Assembly: GCA_965220205.1 (NCBI GenBank) | Contig: OZ244812.1 | Location: forward strand, 744,001-808,000 | DNA length: 64,000 nucleotides | Reading direction: 5' to 3' | DNA from: G965220205 sp965220205 | GTDB lineage: Bacteria > Chloroflexota > Dehalococcoidia > Lucifugimonadales > Australimonadaceae | Position numbers and translations under genes: made by a program | Part shown: positions 50,011 to 59,239 of the stretch, in pieces | Layout of the letters: each line of letters opens with the position of its first letter | Numbering within the stretch: position 1 is the stretch's first letter | The notes under the pieces: model-generated | Told to the model about the DNA's origin: nothing | What the model saw: only the letters and a program-made list of their open reading frames with translations | Databases searched by the model: none

Positions 50011-51504
50011 ATGGCTAGTCCCCCAATTTCACGCCCGCGCTGGGCTCTCTCTCCTACTGCCGTGCTCGCGACGGTGTGCTCGGGCGTCTTCCTCGCGTCG
50101 CTCGACCAGACCTCTGTCGTCACGGCACTGCCCGTGGTGATGCTCGACCTCGGCATCACGATCGACCGGCTGGACGACCTGGCGTGGGTCGTGACCGCGT
50201 ACCTGCTGGGGTTCACCGTGGCGATGCCGCTGCTCGGCCGCGCGGGAGACGTGTACGGCTACCGTCGCCTATACGTAGGAGCCACGCTCCTCTTCGGGGT
50301 CGGGTCGCTGCTCTCGGCGGCGGCGCCGGGGCTGGCTTGGCTCATCGCCGCTCGCGTCGTGCAGGCCGCCGGCGGCGGAGCGCTGCTCCCGGCGGCGATT
50401 GCCCTGGCAAGCGTAGGCCGTCCCGCCGAGCGCAGGCCGATCGTCTTCGGCATCGTGGGCGCGGCCGCTGAGGCCGGCGCGGTGCTCGGTCCGCTCTACG
50501 GCGGCGCGATCATCCACCTGCTCGGGTGGCGATGGGTATTTTGGACGAACCTCCCGATTGTCGGTTTGCTGCTCCTGGCGCTGCTCGCCATACCCGAGAT
50601 AACGCAAAAGCGTGGGCGGCTCGACGTGGCGGGAGGCCTGCTGCTGGCGGGAGGGCTTGCACTCGTGACGCTGGCCCTCTCCCAACGATCGCTGTTCACA
50701 GGCGGCTCGGCTACGCCCTATCTGGCGGTCGTGGCTGGCACTGGGTTGCTGGCGGCGCTTGCCGTCGTGGAGTGGCGCGCCGTCGAGCCGGTCGTCAGCG
50801 AGGCTCTGTTCGGGGCTCGACGGTTCGCGGCGGCGATGTCGGCGCAGCTGCTGGTCGGCGCGGCCCTCATCATGGCGCTCGTGACGGTGCCGCTCATGAC
50901 TAATACGGTGCTGGGCGAGACGCCATGGGAAGGGGGACTGCGTCTCGTCCGCTTCACCGGGGCGATACTGCCGGGAGCGCTGCTCGGCGGTTACGCCGCG
51001 CGGTGGCTTGGCGTACGCGTCCCAACGACGGTAGGTCTGCTGCTGGGCGCGGGCGGCCTCTTTCTGATGGGCACGTGGGACGAGACGATCGCAGACCCGG
51101 CGCTGTCGCTGCATTTGGCGCTCGGTGGTCTCGGGTTCGGCCTCGTCATCGCGCCTCTCGTGACCGCCGCCGTCGGTGTTGCGGACGAGACCCACCGCGC
51201 GACCGCCGCCGCTTGGATCACAGTCGCTCGGATGCTCGGCATGACGTTGGGACTCGCAGCGCTGGCCGCGTGGGGCATGGGCGAGTTCCAGCTGCTAACG
51301 GCCAGCCTTGCGCTCCCGCTGCCCGAGGCAGGAGAGTCGGCCGAAGCGTTCACGGCGCGTGTCGCTGCCTACAAGCAAGGGGTGAGCGACGCGTCGCTCG
51401 ATGTATTCGGCGCGTTCTTCCGGGCAGGCGCCGGCCTGATGCTGGCCGCGGTCGCGCCTACGCTGCTCATGGGACGCGCGGACCCCGGTAGGGGCGGGGA
51501 CTGA
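50011..51504 (+). CDS. MFS exporter of the 14-helix DHA2 type, P55-like
   Basis: A 497-residue transporter with about 14 membrane segments. Motif C-like LDQTSVVTALPVVMLDLG opens the first helix, motif A is GRAGDVYGYRRLYVGA, and GAAAEAGAVLGPLYGG follows. Between the last two helices there is a long outward segment (ASLALPLPEAGESAEAFTARV...), as in Rv1410-type pumps. Adjacency to the LprG-like lipoprotein gene suggests joint extraction and export of lipids or lipophilic compounds. Drug efflux is the alternative. It converges on pgi. Confidence 0.85.
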   Translation: MASPPISRPRWALSPTAVLATVCSGVFLASLDQTSVVTALPVVMLDLGITIDRLDDLAWVVTAYLLGFTVAMPLLGRAGDVYGYRRLYVGATLLFGVGSLLSAAAPGLAWLIAARVVQAAGGGALLPAAIALASVGRPAERRPIVFGIVGAAAEAGAVLGPLYGGAIIHLLGWRWVFWTNLPIVGLLLLALLAIPEITQKRGRLDVAGGLLLAGGLALVTLALSQRSLFTGGSATPYLAVVAGTGLLAALAVVEWRAVEPVVSEALFGARRFAAAMSAQLLVGAALIMALVTVPLMTNTVLGETPWEGGLRLVRFTGAILPGALLGGYAARWLGVRVPTTVGLLLGAGGLFLMGTWDETIADPALSLHLALGGLGFGLVIAPLVTAAVGVADETHRATAAAWITVARMLGMTLGLAALAAWGMGEFQLLTASLALPLPEAGESAEAFTARVAAYKQGVSDASLDVFGAFFRAGAGLMLAAVAPTLLMGRADPGRGGD

Positions 51505-51569
51505 CAGCGGGCGTCACCCATTTGGCCAGGCGCTTTTAGAAGTCGATTCGGGACAGTTGGGGCCAGACC

Positions 51570-53201
51570 CTACGCGCCGGCGAGAAGGCGGAGGATTCCG
51601 CCCTCGGCGTCCGGCCCCAACCTCCTCCGCGCCGAACGGCGGCCGGCCGCTCGCAGTGCGCGGAGGTCGCCTAGGGCTTGCGCCGACACCAGGGCGGCGA
51701 AGCCGAACGGCTCCCCCGGTATCTCGAGCTCCTCTTCGTCAGCGGTCAGTTGGAGGAACAATCCCGAGTTCGGCCCACCCTTGTGAACCTGCCCAGTCGA
51801 GTGAAGGAAACGAGGGCCATAGCCCATGGTCGTCGCAATCTTGTGCCGTTCCATAATCTGTTTGCGCAGCTCGGCAAGAGCAGCGTCCACGCCGCGGGTC
51901 TGCTCGACGTAGGCCATGATGGCGAAGTAGTCGCCCGGCCGCGCTTGCTCCGTTAGGGCGTCGATGGTCCCTTCCGGTTCGGTCCCAGGCAGCTCTCCCT
52001 GCTGTCGAAACTCGTCCAGCACCTCGTTGGTGGCATCCTTTGCTCCCTGAACGTCGGGCTGATCGAAGGGGTGAACGTCGAGCAGGGCACTCGCAACCGC
52101 GGTTGCGAACTCCCAGCGGAAGAACTCGCCGCCCAGCTCGTATGGACTCTTCAACTCGAGCCGGACGACCGGATGGCCGACCGCCGCAAGACGCTCCGTG
52201 GCCACGTCGACCGCTGCGTTGTCGTCGCCGTCGAGGCGTAAATAGACGAACACACGGTCGTCGCCATAGAGGTCGGCATCGCGCAGGGGCTCGCCGGCCA
52301 CCGGGATGACGCCGCGTCCCTCCTTGCCAGTGCTCTCCGCGAGGAGCTGCTCGGCCCACAGCCCAAAGCTCGCGATCGTGGGCGACGTCATGATGGTCAG
52401 CTTGTCGCGTCCCTCTTGAGCGGTCGCCGCTATCAGCGCGCCAAGCCACGCGGATGGGTTGTTCTCCGTCTCCACCGACGCGCCGGAACTGGCCGCAAGT
52501 CCGTCGGCCGAGTCGAGCAGCCGACTGACATCGACGCCAATCAGCGCGGCCGGCACGAGTCCAAACAGCGACAGCACCGAGTAGCGTCCGCCGATGTCGG
52601 GCGGGTTCTCGAAGACGCGGCGGAAGCCCTCGGCGGCCGCCAGCTCCCCCAGCGCCGTGTCCGGGTCGGTGATCGCGACGAAGTGCGCGCCCGCGCGATC
52701 CTCGCCCACCGCCAGCTCTACGACGCGCCGGAAGTACTTGTACAACATCCTTGGCTCGATGGTGCCGCCGGACTTCGAGGAGACGATAATCAGCGTCCTG
52801 GCCGGATCAATCTCACCGGCAACGCTCCGGACCCGCGAAGGGACGGTCGAGTCCAGCACGATCAGCCGCGGACGCTCCGGCGCGAACCCGATCGACTGCC
52901 CAATCACCTCGGGCCCGAGCGAGCTGCCGCCCATGCCCAGCAACACGACATGCTCGAATCCGGCTTCGCGCACGGAGTCGGCGAACGTGCGCAAATCGTC
53001 GAGCCGACCGCTCATGTCCGCCGTGACCGTCAGCCAACCCAGCCGGTCCGCGACCTCGCGCGGGTCGTCGCGCCATACGGTGTGGTCGCGGGCCCAGATG
53101 CGGCCGACGATGTCCTCGCGCTCGATACGGCGCATCGCCTCCGTCACCTGGTCGGCACAGTCGCCCAGGGACACCGGCGGCTGCTTCGTGCGTTCCGTCA
53201 T
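51570..53201 (-). CDS. pgi: Glucose-6-phosphate isomerase
   Basis: A 543-residue isomerase. SIS-domain marks are VVLLGMGGSSLGPEV, VSSKSGGTIEPRMLYKYF, a middle FEN-PPDIGGRYSVLSLFGL, and the C-terminal TGQVHKGGPNSGLFLQLT with the catalytic-lysine region. It resembles the Pgi part of the bifunctional transaldolase/Pgi proteins of some bacteria, but no transaldolase domain is attached. ATG 53201 is favoured over 53216 because AAGAGG lies 7 bp before it. It follows tkt by 64 bp. Confidence 0.9.
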   Translation of the reverse strand: MTERTKQPPVSLGDCADQVTEAMRRIEREDIVGRIWARDHTVWRDDPREVADRLGWLTVTADMSGRLDDLRTFADSVREAGFEHVVLLGMGGSSLGPEVIGQSIGFAPERPRLIVLDSTVPSRVRSVAGEIDPARTLIIVSSKSGGTIEPRMLYKYFRRVVELAVGEDRAGAHFVAITDPDTALGELAAAEGFRRVFENPPDIGGRYSVLSLFGLVPAALIGVDVSRLLDSADGLAASSGASVETENNPSAWLGALIAATAQEGRDKLTIMTSPTIASFGLWAEQLLAESTGKEGRGVIPVAGEPLRDADLYGDDRVFVYLRLDGDDNAAVDVATERLAAVGHPVVRLELKSPYELGGEFFRWEFATAVASALLDVHPFDQPDVQGAKDATNEVLDEFRQQGELPGTEPEGTIDALTEQARPGDYFAIMAYVEQTRGVDAALAELRKQIMERHKIATTMGYGPRFLHSTGQVHKGGPNSGLFLQLTADEEELEIPGEPFGFAALVSAQALGDLRALRAAGRRSARRRLGPDAEGGILRLLAGA

Positions 53202-53265
53202 CCCATACCTCTTCAATCTCGTCTGCGTCTCGTTCTTCGTCTCGGCTGGGTGGTCGTTACCCGGT

Positions 53266-55299
53266 CTACGCCCCGTTCCCCGTTCGGCGAGCCACGGCCA
53301 GGGCCGCCTCGGTCACCCGGTCAACCGTCAGCTCGAGCTCCTCGTAGATTCTCTGATAGGGAGCGGAGGCGCCGAACCGGTCAACGCCAACCGAGACACC
53401 CCCGCCGCCGGCGTACCGCTCCCAGCCAAGCGTCGTGCCCGCCTCGACTGTCACCCGGGCCTCGACCGTCGGCGGAAGGACGCCGGCGCGATAGTCGTCC
53501 GGCTGCGCGTCGAACAGCTCCCACGATGGGAGCGACACGACACGCGCGGGCACTCCCAACTGCTCCAGCTTCCTCCCGGCGCTCAACGCGACCGCCACCT
53601 CGGAACCCGTGCCGATGAGTATGACAACGGGGTCGGCCGACGCTTCCCACAGTACATAGCCGCCCCGTTGGACGCCTGCCGCCGCCGCGCATTCCGTGCG
53701 GTCGATGATGGGGACCGCCTGCCGCGTGAGCGCCAACGCGGTGGGGCCGCTCCGGCGCTCCAGGGCGACGCGCCACGCCTCGGCGGTCTCGGTGGCGTCC
53801 GCTGGCCTCAGGACAACGAGGTTCGGCACGGCGCGCAAGCCAAGCAACTGCTCCACCGGCTGGTGAGTCGGGCCGTCCTCGCCGAGGGCGACGGAATCGT
53901 GGGTGAACACGTAGATGACTCGCTGCTCCATCAGCGCGGCCAGCCGCATCGGCGGGCGCATGTAGTCGGAGAAGATGAGGAACGTAGCAGTGTAGGGGAT
54001 GGGCCCGCCGTGCAGCGCCATGCCCCCGGCGATAGCGCCCATCGCGTGCTCGCGAACGCCGAAGTGCATGTTGTGGTCGACCTCGGCCGCGAAGCCGAAA
54101 TCCCCATGCCCCTTGAGCAACGTGCTGGTCGACGGAGCGAGGTCGGCCGACCCGCCGGTCAGCCCGTGTACGCGCTGGGCGATTGCGTTCATCACGCGGT
54201 TCGAGGCCTCACGCGTGGCGAGCGGCTTCTCGTCGCCAGCGAACAGCCCCGGCAACTCGTCGGCCCACCCGGGCGGCAACTCGCCGCTCAGGTCGACGGC
54301 GAGCTGAGCGGCCTCGGCGGGGTACGCCTGGCGGTACGCCTCCATGCGCTGTTCCCACGCCTGCTGATCGTTGGCCCCTCGCTCCAGCGCTTGGCGCATG
54401 TGGCCCAGCGCCTCCTCGGGGACGTCGAACGGCTCGTAGGGCCATCCCAACGCCTCGCGTGTGAGCGCCACCTCTTCAGCCCCCAAGGCCGCGCCGTGCA
54501 CGCCGCCCGTGTTCGCTTTGTTCGGGCTCCCGTAGCCGATCGTCGTCTCGGCGATGATAAGGCTGGGCTTCTCCGTCTCCGCCCGCGCCTCGGCGAACGC
54601 CTCGTCAACCGCCGCTAGGTCCATCCCGTCGACGGGCCCGACGACGTGCCATCCGTAGGCGCGGAAGCGTTCGCCCACGTTCTCCTGGAAGCAGACGTCC
54701 GTGTCTCCCTCTATCGAAATGCCGTTATCGTCGTAGAGGTAGACCAGCTTGCCGAGCTTGAGCGTGCCTGCGAGCGAGGCCGCTTCCGACGCGACGCCCT
54801 CCTGCAGGTCGCCGTCGGAGGCGATGACGTAGATGTAGTGGTCGATGATCTCATGACCGGGGCGGTTGTAGTGATTGGCGAGCCACTGCTGTGCGATCGC
54901 CATGCCCACGCCGTGAGCGAACCCCTGGCCGAGGGGGCCGGTCGTCATCTCGGCGCCCGGCGTGACGCGGAACTCGGGGTGTCCGGGGGTCCGCGAGCCC
55001 CATTGCCGGAACTGCGTAATGTCCTCTATCGACACGTCGTAGCCCGTGAGGTGCAGGAGCGAGTAGAGCAGCATCGACGCGTGGCCCGCCGAGAGGATGA
55101 AGCGGTCGCGGTCAGGCCACGACGGGTCGCCGGGGTTGTGCTTGAGGTAGCGGTCCCACAGGACGTACGCCATCGCCGCGGCGCCCATCGGCGCGCCCGG
55201 ATGACCGCTCTTCGCCTTTTCGACCGCGTCGATAGCCAAGAATCTGATGCTGTTCACACACTGCTCGTCGACGCGCGTATCCGTGGTCCGAGTGGCCAA
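53266..55299 (-). CDS. tkt: Transketolase
   Basis: A 677-residue thiamine-diphosphate enzyme of the pentose phosphate pathway. It shows EKAKSGHPGAPMGAAAMAYV, the ThDP motif GDGDLQEG-like SDGDLQEGVASEAASLAG with DDNGISIEG, HSVALGEDGPTHQP-type sequence (HDSVALGEDGPTHQPVEQL) and the C-terminal domain GTGSEVAVAL. The start is TTG at 55299, supported by GGAGG about 7 bp upstream. It heads a two-gene tkt-pgi operon. Confidence 0.95.
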   Translation of the reverse strand: MATRTTDTRVDEQCVNSIRFLAIDAVEKAKSGHPGAPMGAAAMAYVLWDRYLKHNPGDPSWPDRDRFILSAGHASMLLYSLLHLTGYDVSIEDITQFRQWGSRTPGHPEFRVTPGAEMTTGPLGQGFAHGVGMAIAQQWLANHYNRPGHEIIDHYIYVIASDGDLQEGVASEAASLAGTLKLGKLVYLYDDNGISIEGDTDVCFQENVGERFRAYGWHVVGPVDGMDLAAVDEAFAEARAETEKPSLIIAETTIGYGSPNKANTGGVHGAALGAEEVALTREALGWPYEPFDVPEEALGHMRQALERGANDQQAWEQRMEAYRQAYPAEAAQLAVDLSGELPPGWADELPGLFAGDEKPLATREASNRVMNAIAQRVHGLTGGSADLAPSTSTLLKGHGDFGFAAEVDHNMHFGVREHAMGAIAGGMALHGGPIPYTATFLIFSDYMRPPMRLAALMEQRVIYVFTHDSVALGEDGPTHQPVEQLLGLRAVPNLVVLRPADATETAEAWRVALERRSGPTALALTRQAVPIIDRTECAAAAGVQRGGYVLWEASADPVVILIGTGSEVAVALSAGRKLEQLGVPARVVSLPSWELFDAQPDDYRAGVLPPTVEARVTVEAGTTLGWERYAGGGGVSVGVDRFGASAPYQRIYEELELTVDRVTEAALAVARRTGNGA

Positions 55300-55439
55300 A
55301 GGAACGCCTCCGTAGGCTAGAATGCCGGTGCTGCGCTTGGATTCTATCCTATGCAGCAGCCGAGGGCTGCCAATCAGGGCGGCCGACAGCCGTGGGCGAC
55401 CGGCATACAGCCGGCGCTCGGCTGCAAAGGAGGACTCTC

Positions 55440-56552
55440 ATGCTGTTCATCGACAACGACACCGTGAAGCAGACACTGTCCATCGCGGACAGCATCGATT
55501 CGCAGGACCGCGCGTTCCGCGGACTCGTAGACGGCGGTTCGATTCATCGTCCGCGCATCGACGTCTACGTGCCCACCGGACGCGAGGAGGATTACTACCG
55601 TTGGGGCACGATGGAGGGCGCGAGCCGCGACCTGGGCGTGTTCGCGATCCGCATGAAGTCGGACGTCGTCTCGTGGCCGGAAGACGCCTCGGGCAACTGG
55701 ACCGAGGAGAAGTACTGCGTCGAGCCCGGCACGTACTGCGGCCTGATCATGCTGTTCAGCACCGTCAACGGGGAACCGCTCGCGCTGATCAACGACGGCT
55801 ATCTCCAGCACATGCGAGTAGGGGCGGGCGCGGGGCTCGGCGTGCGTTACCTCGCCCGCGAGGACTCCCGCGTCGTGGGGATGCTCGGCTCCGGCGGCAT
55901 GGCGCGCAGCTACCTGGAAGCGTTCTGCAACGAGCGGCCCATCGCCAAGGTGCGGGTCTACAGCCCCACGAAGGAGCACCGGGAGGGCTACGCCGCCGAG
56001 ATGAGCGACGTCCTGAACGTCGACATCGAGCCGGTCGACGACCCGGAGAGCGCCGTGCGGGGCGCGGACATCGTCTCCACGTGCACCGACACCATGCGCC
56101 CGGTGCTCCACGGCGAATGGCTCGAGCCGGGCATGCACGTGACGAACCTCGGCGGCTACGAGTTGGACGACGCGGTGTACTCGCGCGCCGACGTCGTTGT
56201 CCGGCAGGGGATCGGCGGGGCGCGCCTCGCCGAGGATCCGCGGATCCAGTACGGGCGCGGCCACAGCCCAGTGGCGTACGTGGCCGGCAACAGCGAAGAG
56301 ATGTCGCGGCTGCCCAAGGAGGGCGGGCGTATGGCTGGCATGGGGTCCGGAAGCTACCCGTCGTTCACGGATCTGGCCGGGGGCCGCATACCTGGACGCA
56401 CGTCGGCCGACGACGTGACGCTATACCTCAACGGCGGGAACCAAGGGCTCCAGTTCGCCGCAGTCGGAGCGGTCGTCTACCGCAAGGCGAAGGCGATGGG
56501 CTTGGGCCGTGAACTGCCGACCGAGTGGTTCCTACAGGACATCCGCGACTAG
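55440..56552 (+). CDS. Ornithine cyclodeaminase / mu-crystallin family protein
   Basis: A 370-residue NAD(P)-binding enzyme. The N-terminal part includes MRVGAGAGLGVRYLARED, and the Rossmann loop is GMLGSGGMARSYLEAFC near residue 143. The family covers ornithine cyclodeaminase, alanine dehydrogenase-like and ketimine reductase activities. The usual SMRTGA-type loop reads HMRVGAG, and a final NGGNQGLQFAAVGAVVY is conserved. The exact amino or imino acid cannot be told. AAAGGAGG precedes the ATG. It is divergent from tkt. Confidence 0.8.
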   Translation: MLFIDNDTVKQTLSIADSIDSQDRAFRGLVDGGSIHRPRIDVYVPTGREEDYYRWGTMEGASRDLGVFAIRMKSDVVSWPEDASGNWTEEKYCVEPGTYCGLIMLFSTVNGEPLALINDGYLQHMRVGAGAGLGVRYLAREDSRVVGMLGSGGMARSYLEAFCNERPIAKVRVYSPTKEHREGYAAEMSDVLNVDIEPVDDPESAVRGADIVSTCTDTMRPVLHGEWLEPGMHVTNLGGYELDDAVYSRADVVVRQGIGGARLAEDPRIQYGRGHSPVAYVAGNSEEMSRLPKEGGRMAGMGSGSYPSFTDLAGGRIPGRTSADDVTLYLNGGNQGLQFAAVGAVVYRKAKAMGLGRELPTEWFLQDIRD

Positions 56553-56627
56553 CGCGCTCTAAGCTGTCCCACGCTGCGGCGCCGCCGCGCTAAGCCTACG
56601 CCGCCGTCTCTTCGGAACCGGGGAGCC

Positions 56628-56673
56628 CTGCGGCCTTGCGAGACAGGCCCGTCTCATAAGCGCAAGGCGGCAG
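56628..56673. terminator. Large hairpin between convergent genes
   Basis: CTGCGGCCTTGCG and CGCAAGGCGGCAG pair with one mismatch over 13 bp; an inner AGAC/GTCT extends the fold. It lies between the ends of the cyclodeaminase-like and LigJ-like genes and could stop transcription from both sides, though no clear T-run is present. Confidence 0.5.
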
Positions 56674-56687
56674 AGTTCCCCCGCCTG

Positions 56688-57743
56688 CTACTCCTGGTAG
56701 AGCGGGAACACCTCGAGGGCCGTCTCGCGGAAGATCTTCTTCTTGTCGTCTGCCGAGAGGAAGTCGAAGCCGTCGATGATGGGCACGAGGTCGTCAGAGG
56801 GCTTGCCGGTGATTGGGTTCAGAACGCCGGTGCCGCTGCCGGGGGCCTCGGTGCCGAACATCATCTGGCTGGCGCCGAGGTGCTTGAAAGCGGTCGCCAG
56901 GTAGTCCGGGTCGTAGGCGCACGTATCGAAGTAGAGGTTGTTCGAGAGGTCCTTGCCCGTGTCGGCGTGGGCCACCTGCTGCTGTTGACCGCCGATCCCC
57001 ACCTGGCCTCCGCCGGCGATGCCCGACGACTCGGCCCTCGGCACGAAGCGTTGGAGCGCGCCTCCGCAGTGGCAGACGACAACCTTGAGGTCGGGATAGC
57101 GGTCGAACACGTCGGTGTTCTGGAGCAGCTGCGTCGCCAGCGCCTCCTCGGTCATGAAGTTGTACTGGTAGTTGTGCGGGATTGCGACGATGCGCGGGTC
57201 ACGGCTGATTGACGCATGCACGATCAACGGGGCTTTCAGCTCGCAGGACTTCTCGTAGATCGGGTACCAGTAGGGGTCGTTCATGCCGGGGGCGCGCCGG
57301 TCCCCGCCGGGGTCAGGATTGACGGTGGCGGCGACGAATCCCAACTCAGAGACGGCGCGGTCGAACTCGGCCACGCACCCCGAGGTGTCCTTGGCGTAGT
57401 CGATGCCGACCTGCGGGAGCTGCGCAACGCCCTCGAATCGGTCCGGATGCATCTGGCAGGTCTGGAAGATCACGTCGTTGGTGACTTGGCTCCAGTGCTG
57501 GACGATGAGTGGCTGCTCCCAGTGCATCATCGCCACCGGCCGCGGAGAGATGAACTGCACGTCGATGTTCCGCTCGTCCATCATGCCGAGGTGGCGGTCC
57601 TGCGCCTCGCGCATCGCGCCCTCGGGCAGGCTCGCTCCGCCCAAGGGGGAGCGCAGCGCGATCAGATTGTAGGCGTAGGCCCGGAACTGAGCCGGGGTCG
57701 AATGGTGACCGTGGACGTCGATGACCTTCTCGCCGTTGTACAT
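56688..57743 (-). CDS. ligJ: LigJ-like 4-oxalomesaconate hydratase (amidohydrolase-2 family)
   Basis: A 351-residue amidohydrolase-2 protein. The start VIDVHGHHSTPAQF resembles the IDCHGHYT opening of LigJ. Further LigJ-like stretches are FISPRPVAM, LPQVGIDYAKD, ELGFVAATVNPDPGGDR, DPYWYPIYEKSCEL, LYFDTCAY, LFG-like MMFGTEAPG and DPITGK-like NPITGKPSDD. LigJ hydrates 4-oxalomesaconate in 4,5-cleavage, the step missing from the cluster at 42.7-45.4 kb. A decarboxylase of the same family remains possible. AAGGAGA precedes the ATG. Confidence 0.65.
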   Translation of the reverse strand: MYNGEKVIDVHGHHSTPAQFRAYAYNLIALRSPLGGASLPEGAMREAQDRHLGMMDERNIDVQFISPRPVAMMHWEQPLIVQHWSQVTNDVIFQTCQMHPDRFEGVAQLPQVGIDYAKDTSGCVAEFDRAVSELGFVAATVNPDPGGDRRAPGMNDPYWYPIYEKSCELKAPLIVHASISRDPRIVAIPHNYQYNFMTEEALATQLLQNTDVFDRYPDLKVVVCHCGGALQRFVPRAESSGIAGGGQVGIGGQQQQVAHADTGKDLSNNLYFDTCAYDPDYLATAFKHLGASQMMFGTEAPGSGTGVLNPITGKPSDDLVPIIDGFDFLSADDKKKIFRETALEVFPLYQE

Positions 57744-57904
57744 GTCAAATCTCCTTATGAATGTCCCTCGATGGTTCGGGTCGCGCCGGACGCGTCATCG
57801 GGCGCTTGCCGCGCCAAGCTTAGAGGAGTCCATGCCCTCTGTCCAACCCGCCCGCTCCCCTCCCTCTCTTCCAACCTGGCGCCGAGCCGGGAGAGCACAG
57901 GGGT

Positions 57905-58399
57905 CTAGTCGATGAGCCGGAAGATCGGCGGGGTCAACAGTCCGGCGAGGATGGGGAAGGGGAGCATGACAATGAAGCGGCTCGCCGTGAACGCCCCGCC
58001 AAGGAACGGCAACTCCCACACCAGCGTCCGCGAGACCGGCGTTACGCTCCACGCGGTGATGAACGCGGCGACGGCGCCCGCGCCCGCGCCGGTCGCGAGA
58101 ATGGACCCAAGCAGCGGAAAGACGACGAACGGGCCCGCCGGGACGAGGGAGCCGACAGCTGCCCCGATGAGCACGCCCACGATTCCCGACTCGGAACCCA
58201 TCCAGCGCCCGACGAGATCGGCGGGGAGGATCACCTGAGTCATCCCGGCCAGGAGCATGCCGAGCAGCAGCATGAGAGCGACCTGCCGCAACATGCCGAC
58301 GGACATCGACAACCCATCGCGGACGCCGGCGGGTCCCCGGCGGACGAGCACCAGCGCCGTGACGACGACGACCATGCCGACGAGGACGATGAGCGTCAC
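57905..58399 (-). CDS. Half-size permease, second of a pair (UPF0718/ArsP-like)
   Basis: A 164-residue membrane protein with about four to five helices. The core GMLLAGMTQVILPADLVGRWMG and GSLVPAGPFVVFPLLGSIL matches the repeat unit of UPF0718/ArsP permeases. The gene just upstream encodes the other half with the same core motif, and the two overlap by 4 bp (ATGA), so they likely form a heterodimeric permease. The substrate is unknown. Confidence 0.7.
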   Translation of the reverse strand: MTLIVLVGMVVVVTALVLVRRGPAGVRDGLSMSVGMLRQVALMLLLGMLLAGMTQVILPADLVGRWMGSESGIVGVLIGAAVGSLVPAGPFVVFPLLGSILATGAGAGAVAAFITAWSVTPVSRTLVWELPFLGGAFTASRFIVMLPFPILAGLLTPPIFRLID

Positions 58400-59154
58400 G
58401 GCTTAGCCTCGTCGGCAGGCTCCGGGTCCGCGGACACCGGCCGGGGCGCGCCGCCTCTGCCCGGCACGCCCTTTCCCGGCATGAGGCGGTACACCACCGG
58501 GACGAGCAGCACAGAGGCGATGGGCATGTACAGGCTCGCGAGGATGCGCGCAACGACGAAGGGAGCGCCGAGGAACGGGACCTCCCAGACCACCGCCCGG
58601 TTGAGCGTGACGAGGTTGCGGGTGGCGACGAAACCGGCCATCGGCCCGACGCCCGCGCCGCTGTTCAGCAGAGCGGCGGCGATCGGGAACATGATGAACG
58701 GGCCGCCGGGGGTCAACGTGCCCACCAGCATCCCGACGAGGAGGCCCCGGCCGCCCATGTCGTCGCCCATCCACTTGCCGACCGCGCCCGGCGGCACGAG
58801 CACCTGGATCATCCCCGCGAGCGCGATGCCCAGCAGCAGAAACGGGAGCGCGCGCCCAAGCAGCGACACGCTCCCGTCTAAGCCCTCGCGCAGGCCCTCC
58901 CAGCCTTCGAGCCGCTGCGTTGCCACGGCCACTCCCACGAGCAACCCCGGCAGCAGCAACTGCGACAGGTCGGGCCGCCGCCGTTTCTTGTTGTCGCGCG
59001 AGCTCAAGTCGGGGCACGTCCGGTTCAGAGGGTAGGGGAGCAGCGCAGCCGGGGGACGAAGCGCAGTATCGCGGGTCGGGGCGCCATTGTCATCTTGCGC
59101 TCGGAAGGGCGTTGATGACGACCACACAGCGGCAGCGGCTCCATCGTCATCCAC
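58396..59154 (-). CDS. Half-size permease, first of a pair (UPF0718/ArsP-like)
   Basis: A 252-residue protein. After a polar N-terminus of about 60 residues come about five helices with GIALAGMIQVLVPPGAVGKW and GTLTPGGPFIMFPIAAALL, homologous to the partner at 57905. The C-terminal 25 residues are polar. The start is unsure: ATG 59154 gives a low-complexity head; a later TTG at 59004 would start just before the basic KKRRR segment. It is not obviously linked to the ABC genes further right. Confidence 0.65.
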   Translation of the reverse strand: MDDDGAAAAVWSSSTPFRAQDDNGAPTRDTALRPPAALLPYPLNRTCPDLSSRDNKKRRRPDLSQLLLPGLLVGVAVATQRLEGWEGLREGLDGSVSLLGRALPFLLLGIALAGMIQVLVPPGAVGKWMGDDMGGRGLLVGMLVGTLTPGGPFIMFPIAAALLNSGAGVGPMAGFVATRNLVTLNRAVVWEVPFLGAPFVVARILASLYMPIASVLLVPVVYRLMPGKGVPGRGGAPRPVSADPEPADEAKP

Positions 59155-59239
59155 GCGCGCACGAGGCTCTCGATAACGCTTCCGAAGCAGCCCGCCCAGA
59201 CGCCACGGGTTGCGTGGGCCGTTGGTCCGGCGCGACCCT

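Noticed and set aside
52594..54618. Open frame of 674 codons on the plus strand
   Set aside because: It is antisense to pgi and tkt, both recognised enzymes; its product is Arg/Pro-rich with no homology, a usual high-GC shadow.
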